A stretch of DNA of 64,000 bases from the NCBI GenBank assembly GCA_051710585.1, contig JBPESP010000001.1, positions 124,001 to 188,000 of the forward strand, given 5' to 3'. The DNA comes from JBPESP01 sp051710585 (GTDB taxonomy: Bacteria; Pseudomonadota; Gammaproteobacteria; Enterobacterales; Enterobacteriaceae). Each line of letters starts with the position of its first letter. Position 1 is the stretch's first letter. Below the pieces are notes generated by a model. The model saw only the letters and a program-made list of their open reading frames with translations. It ran no database searches and was not told the origin of the DNA. Below are positions 62,016 to 64,000 of this stretch, piece after piece. A program made the translations under genes and the position numbers.

Positions 62016-63958
62016 CCAGATCCTAAAACAAAGCCGCTCTCAAAGAGCCCTCTTCTCTACCTACCCCCTACGAAATATCTTTGCAACAGCACAACTATCC
62101 AGAATTTCCAGCGGTATATATCCCACCGGTATACATGAAAAGAGAATATTTTATACAGAAGTCGACATTAACCATATATTCCATAAGTATAACAAGTTAC
62201 CTTTACTCTTTTTTTAATTATTCATTATATTGCGGTCTATTTTTCCGGTTCTATCAGAGGGCTGGGCGGCAATGCGGAACTCAACTCATATTACCTTATC
62301 CATGACCACAAAGATTAAAAATATCTCGATACCAGCTTGAATGAGCTGCATATTTTAACTTTCCTGGTAAAGGAGAAACCAGGAAAACAGCACGCTGCCA
62401 TAAAAAACGTATAGACGGAGAAAATAATATTAATAATAGCTCTATTGGCATAGAAAATGTAAAGATAGGATTGATCAATAACGGGAAATGCACTTTCCAC
62501 CTTGTCATTCGGTACAAATTGCTCCCATCGTTCAATTAATCCAGGATGTCCTGTAATGACATCCAAAAACGGTATTCGGATATTAGATATACTTAAGTTT
62601 ATCAACCATAGCGACATGGTACTTTGGCGAAAATTTAACCCCAATGGTATTTCCATGCAAAACATTATTTCCTATGAGCATAGGAAGCTAGTTTGAAGAA
62701 GCAAAATAGTATCACATTGACAAATTTGCTATACATGGCCTAGCTGTATATCAGGCAATGATTGTCGTTAAATTTTAAGCATATAGTTATAATATAGCCA
62801 AGGCGACATATACTGGCGTATATAAAACCTCATTCACACTTTTTAATTATATTTCCGTTACACCATCTGGTGGGGGTCAGGTGTACAATGAAATAACAGC
62901 GATATTGTATGCCCTAGTAAAGAAACATTTACTAAAATAAATATATCTCTAATCTGTGGTTTATAAGGTAAAAAATTAGCTAAAGACGATCGTATCTGGC
63001 GCAGAATATTTTTTATATTGCAACTGATGCAACGCGCGATCGAGTTATTTATAGGTCAACCTAATAAAGATTGGCCAAAGGTTTCGCTAACGGAGTAGTA
63101 TTGATATAGGCTGAATCAAAAATCTCCTGATCCAGGTATTAACGTAAATTTATACTATTTCAATACCATAACAATATCCGGTATGCTTTACTTAAAGTAT
63201 TCTTATGAACTGTAAATAAGATAAATTGATTTATCCATAATCATTCCTTCTTGAAAGAAGTATAAAAGACCTATCACTATTAGCCTTCCAATTGTTATTT
63301 CCATTGACTTCCATTTCACTGTTTTTATTCCATGGAACACGCTTATCCATCAATGTAGCAGCACGCTACATATCTTTTTATCTATCCGCTAAAATAGATT
63401 ATTGCCAAATTTTAGACACTAGAAAACCATTAAAAACAGAACATTATTTTATCTGTTTGCATACTTTCATCCATAAATAGATCACATAAAATTAAGTGCA
63501 TGGCGTATTTTCAGATTATACTTATTATAACAAATTGTAACGAATTGTTTTACTTCTAATATTTCGATAATGATTTTCCCGTTTTTTAATAGGAGGTGCA
63601 TAAGGATATTCCCCTTTTTTTTCTGGAGAAAAAATCCAAGCCACTGTTGATCACTCCAGGAGGTCACTGCCTTTACCTTTGGTACTACCTTTATTAGCTC
63701 TCTACCCTTTTCTCCTTTATCCTTTATCTCTGCCTTTTGCATTATGCCTTTGCTTCATGGTGAGGAACCGGATGAAACGCCACTACCTGAACGACAAATA
63801 TATTTATAAGCTATAATGATATAGTATTACCTACTACTGTGATAGTTATAACCTATTGAACCAATCTGTACTAATGACTTTATTTCTATCACGGAAAAGC
63901 CTTATACTAAATTTTCTGAAATCCTATCAATCTAAAAACGCTATTTACAGGAGTTAAC
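62016..63958. other. Eroded DNA with two unassigned minus-strand frames
   Basis: Minus-strand open stretches at 62315-62665 and 63482-63742 are protein-like but match no family I know. Everything else is eroded. The start of the following peroxiredoxin gene is preceded by caggag. Confidence 0.45.
63482..63742 (-). CDS. Hypothetical small basic protein, possibly a gene remnant
   Basis: An 86-codon frame with an aaagg site 6 bases before its ATG. The first half (KGRELIKVVPKVKAVTSWSD, then QQWLGFFLQ) reads like a real protein, while the second half is low-complexity and AT-driven. A frameshift near residue 38 would give an alternative continuation (GEYPYAPPIKKR), so this may be a broken gene. 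I do not recognise it and assign no function. Confidence 0.25.
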   Translation of the reverse strand: MQKAEIKDKGEKGRELIKVVPKVKAVTSWSDQQWLGFFLQKKKGNILMHLLLKNGKIIIEILEVKQFVTICYNKYNLKIRHALNFM

Positions 63959-64000
63959 ATGGTTCTGGTTAGTCGTCAAGCCCCTGATTTTACGGCTGCT
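63959..64000 (+). CDS. AhpC/Tsa-family peroxiredoxin, 5' fragment at window edge
   Basis: The first 14 codons, MVLVSRQAPDFTAA, match the N-terminus of enterobacterial 2-Cys peroxiredoxins of the type starting MVLVTRQAPDFTAA. The gene runs off the window end. A caggag ribosome binding site lies 6 bases upstream. Such enzymes reduce peroxides. Whether the rest is intact cannot be seen. Confidence 0.8.
   Translation, partial: MVLVSRQAPDFTAA

Noticed and set aside
62315..62665. acpH on the minus strand
   Set aside because: A partial resemblance (DVITGHPGLIERWEQF to the family DVLTDNLPEVREAREWF) looked tempting, but the plus strand at 61555-62015 fits acpH better in order, spacing and the E. coli orientation relative to queA.

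Overview
The window looks like a piece of the chromosome of a host-restricted enterobacterial insect symbiont in mid-decay. The intact proteins are closest, from memory, to Enterobacterales and most like Sodalis-allied symbionts; that placement is inference. Only 23 complete protein genes and two tRNAs are intact, covering about 20.6 kb or roughly a third of the 64 kb. The rest is AT-rich DNA with stops in all frames. Much of it can still be read as dead genes by frame-jumping translation checked against the gene order of Escherichia coli.

Layout. 1-5.6 kb: relics of guaB (-) and xseA (+). 5.7-7.3 kb: intact mqo. 7.3-9.5 kb: probable glnD relic, then map (-) and, divergently, rpsB-tsf-pyrH-frr, dead dxr, uppS, dead cdsA, dead rseP, bamA and dead skp. 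19.9-24 kb: unreadable DNA, then tRNA-Cys and tRNA-Leu. 24.2-25.7 kb: a decayed 16S rRNA gene on the minus strand with its leader and a P2-like promoter, followed by intact murI (-), as in the E. coli murI-rrnB neighbourhood. 27-33 kb: relics of btuB, trmA and fabR, intact sthA, probable oxyR relic. 33-43 kb: no intact gene, with relics of Mu-like phage head genes in Mu order. 43-47.7 kb: ftsB-ispD-ispF, dead truD, surE remnant, pcm, nlpD, then a stub of rpoS and a decayed mutS (-). 52-59.7 kb: minus-strand block pgpA-thiL-nusB-ribH-ribD, dead nrdR, secF-secD-yajC. 59.8-62 kb: relics of tgt, queA and acpH. The window ends in the first 14 codons of a peroxiredoxin gene.

Function. What survives is core machinery: translation factors (rpsB, tsf, frr, map), UMP kinase, protein export and outer-membrane assembly (secD, secF, yajC, bamA), wall and division (murI, uppS, ftsB, nlpD), isoprenoid steps (ispD, ispF), riboflavin and thiamine cofactor steps (ribD, ribH, thiL) and redox enzymes (mqo, sthA). 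What died is regulation (rpoS, oxyR, fabR, nrdR), repair (mutS, xseA), tRNA modification (trmA, truD, tgt, queA), cobalamin uptake (btuB), de novo GMP synthesis (guaB), and several usually essential steps (dxr, cdsA, rseP). Losing dxr and cdsA while keeping neighbouring pathway steps suggests complementation by the host, a partner symbiont or a locus outside the window. I found no previously undescribed coding system and no CRISPR array or intact mobile element. The most notable findings are the dead rRNA operon, the Mu-like relic and the patchwork pathways.
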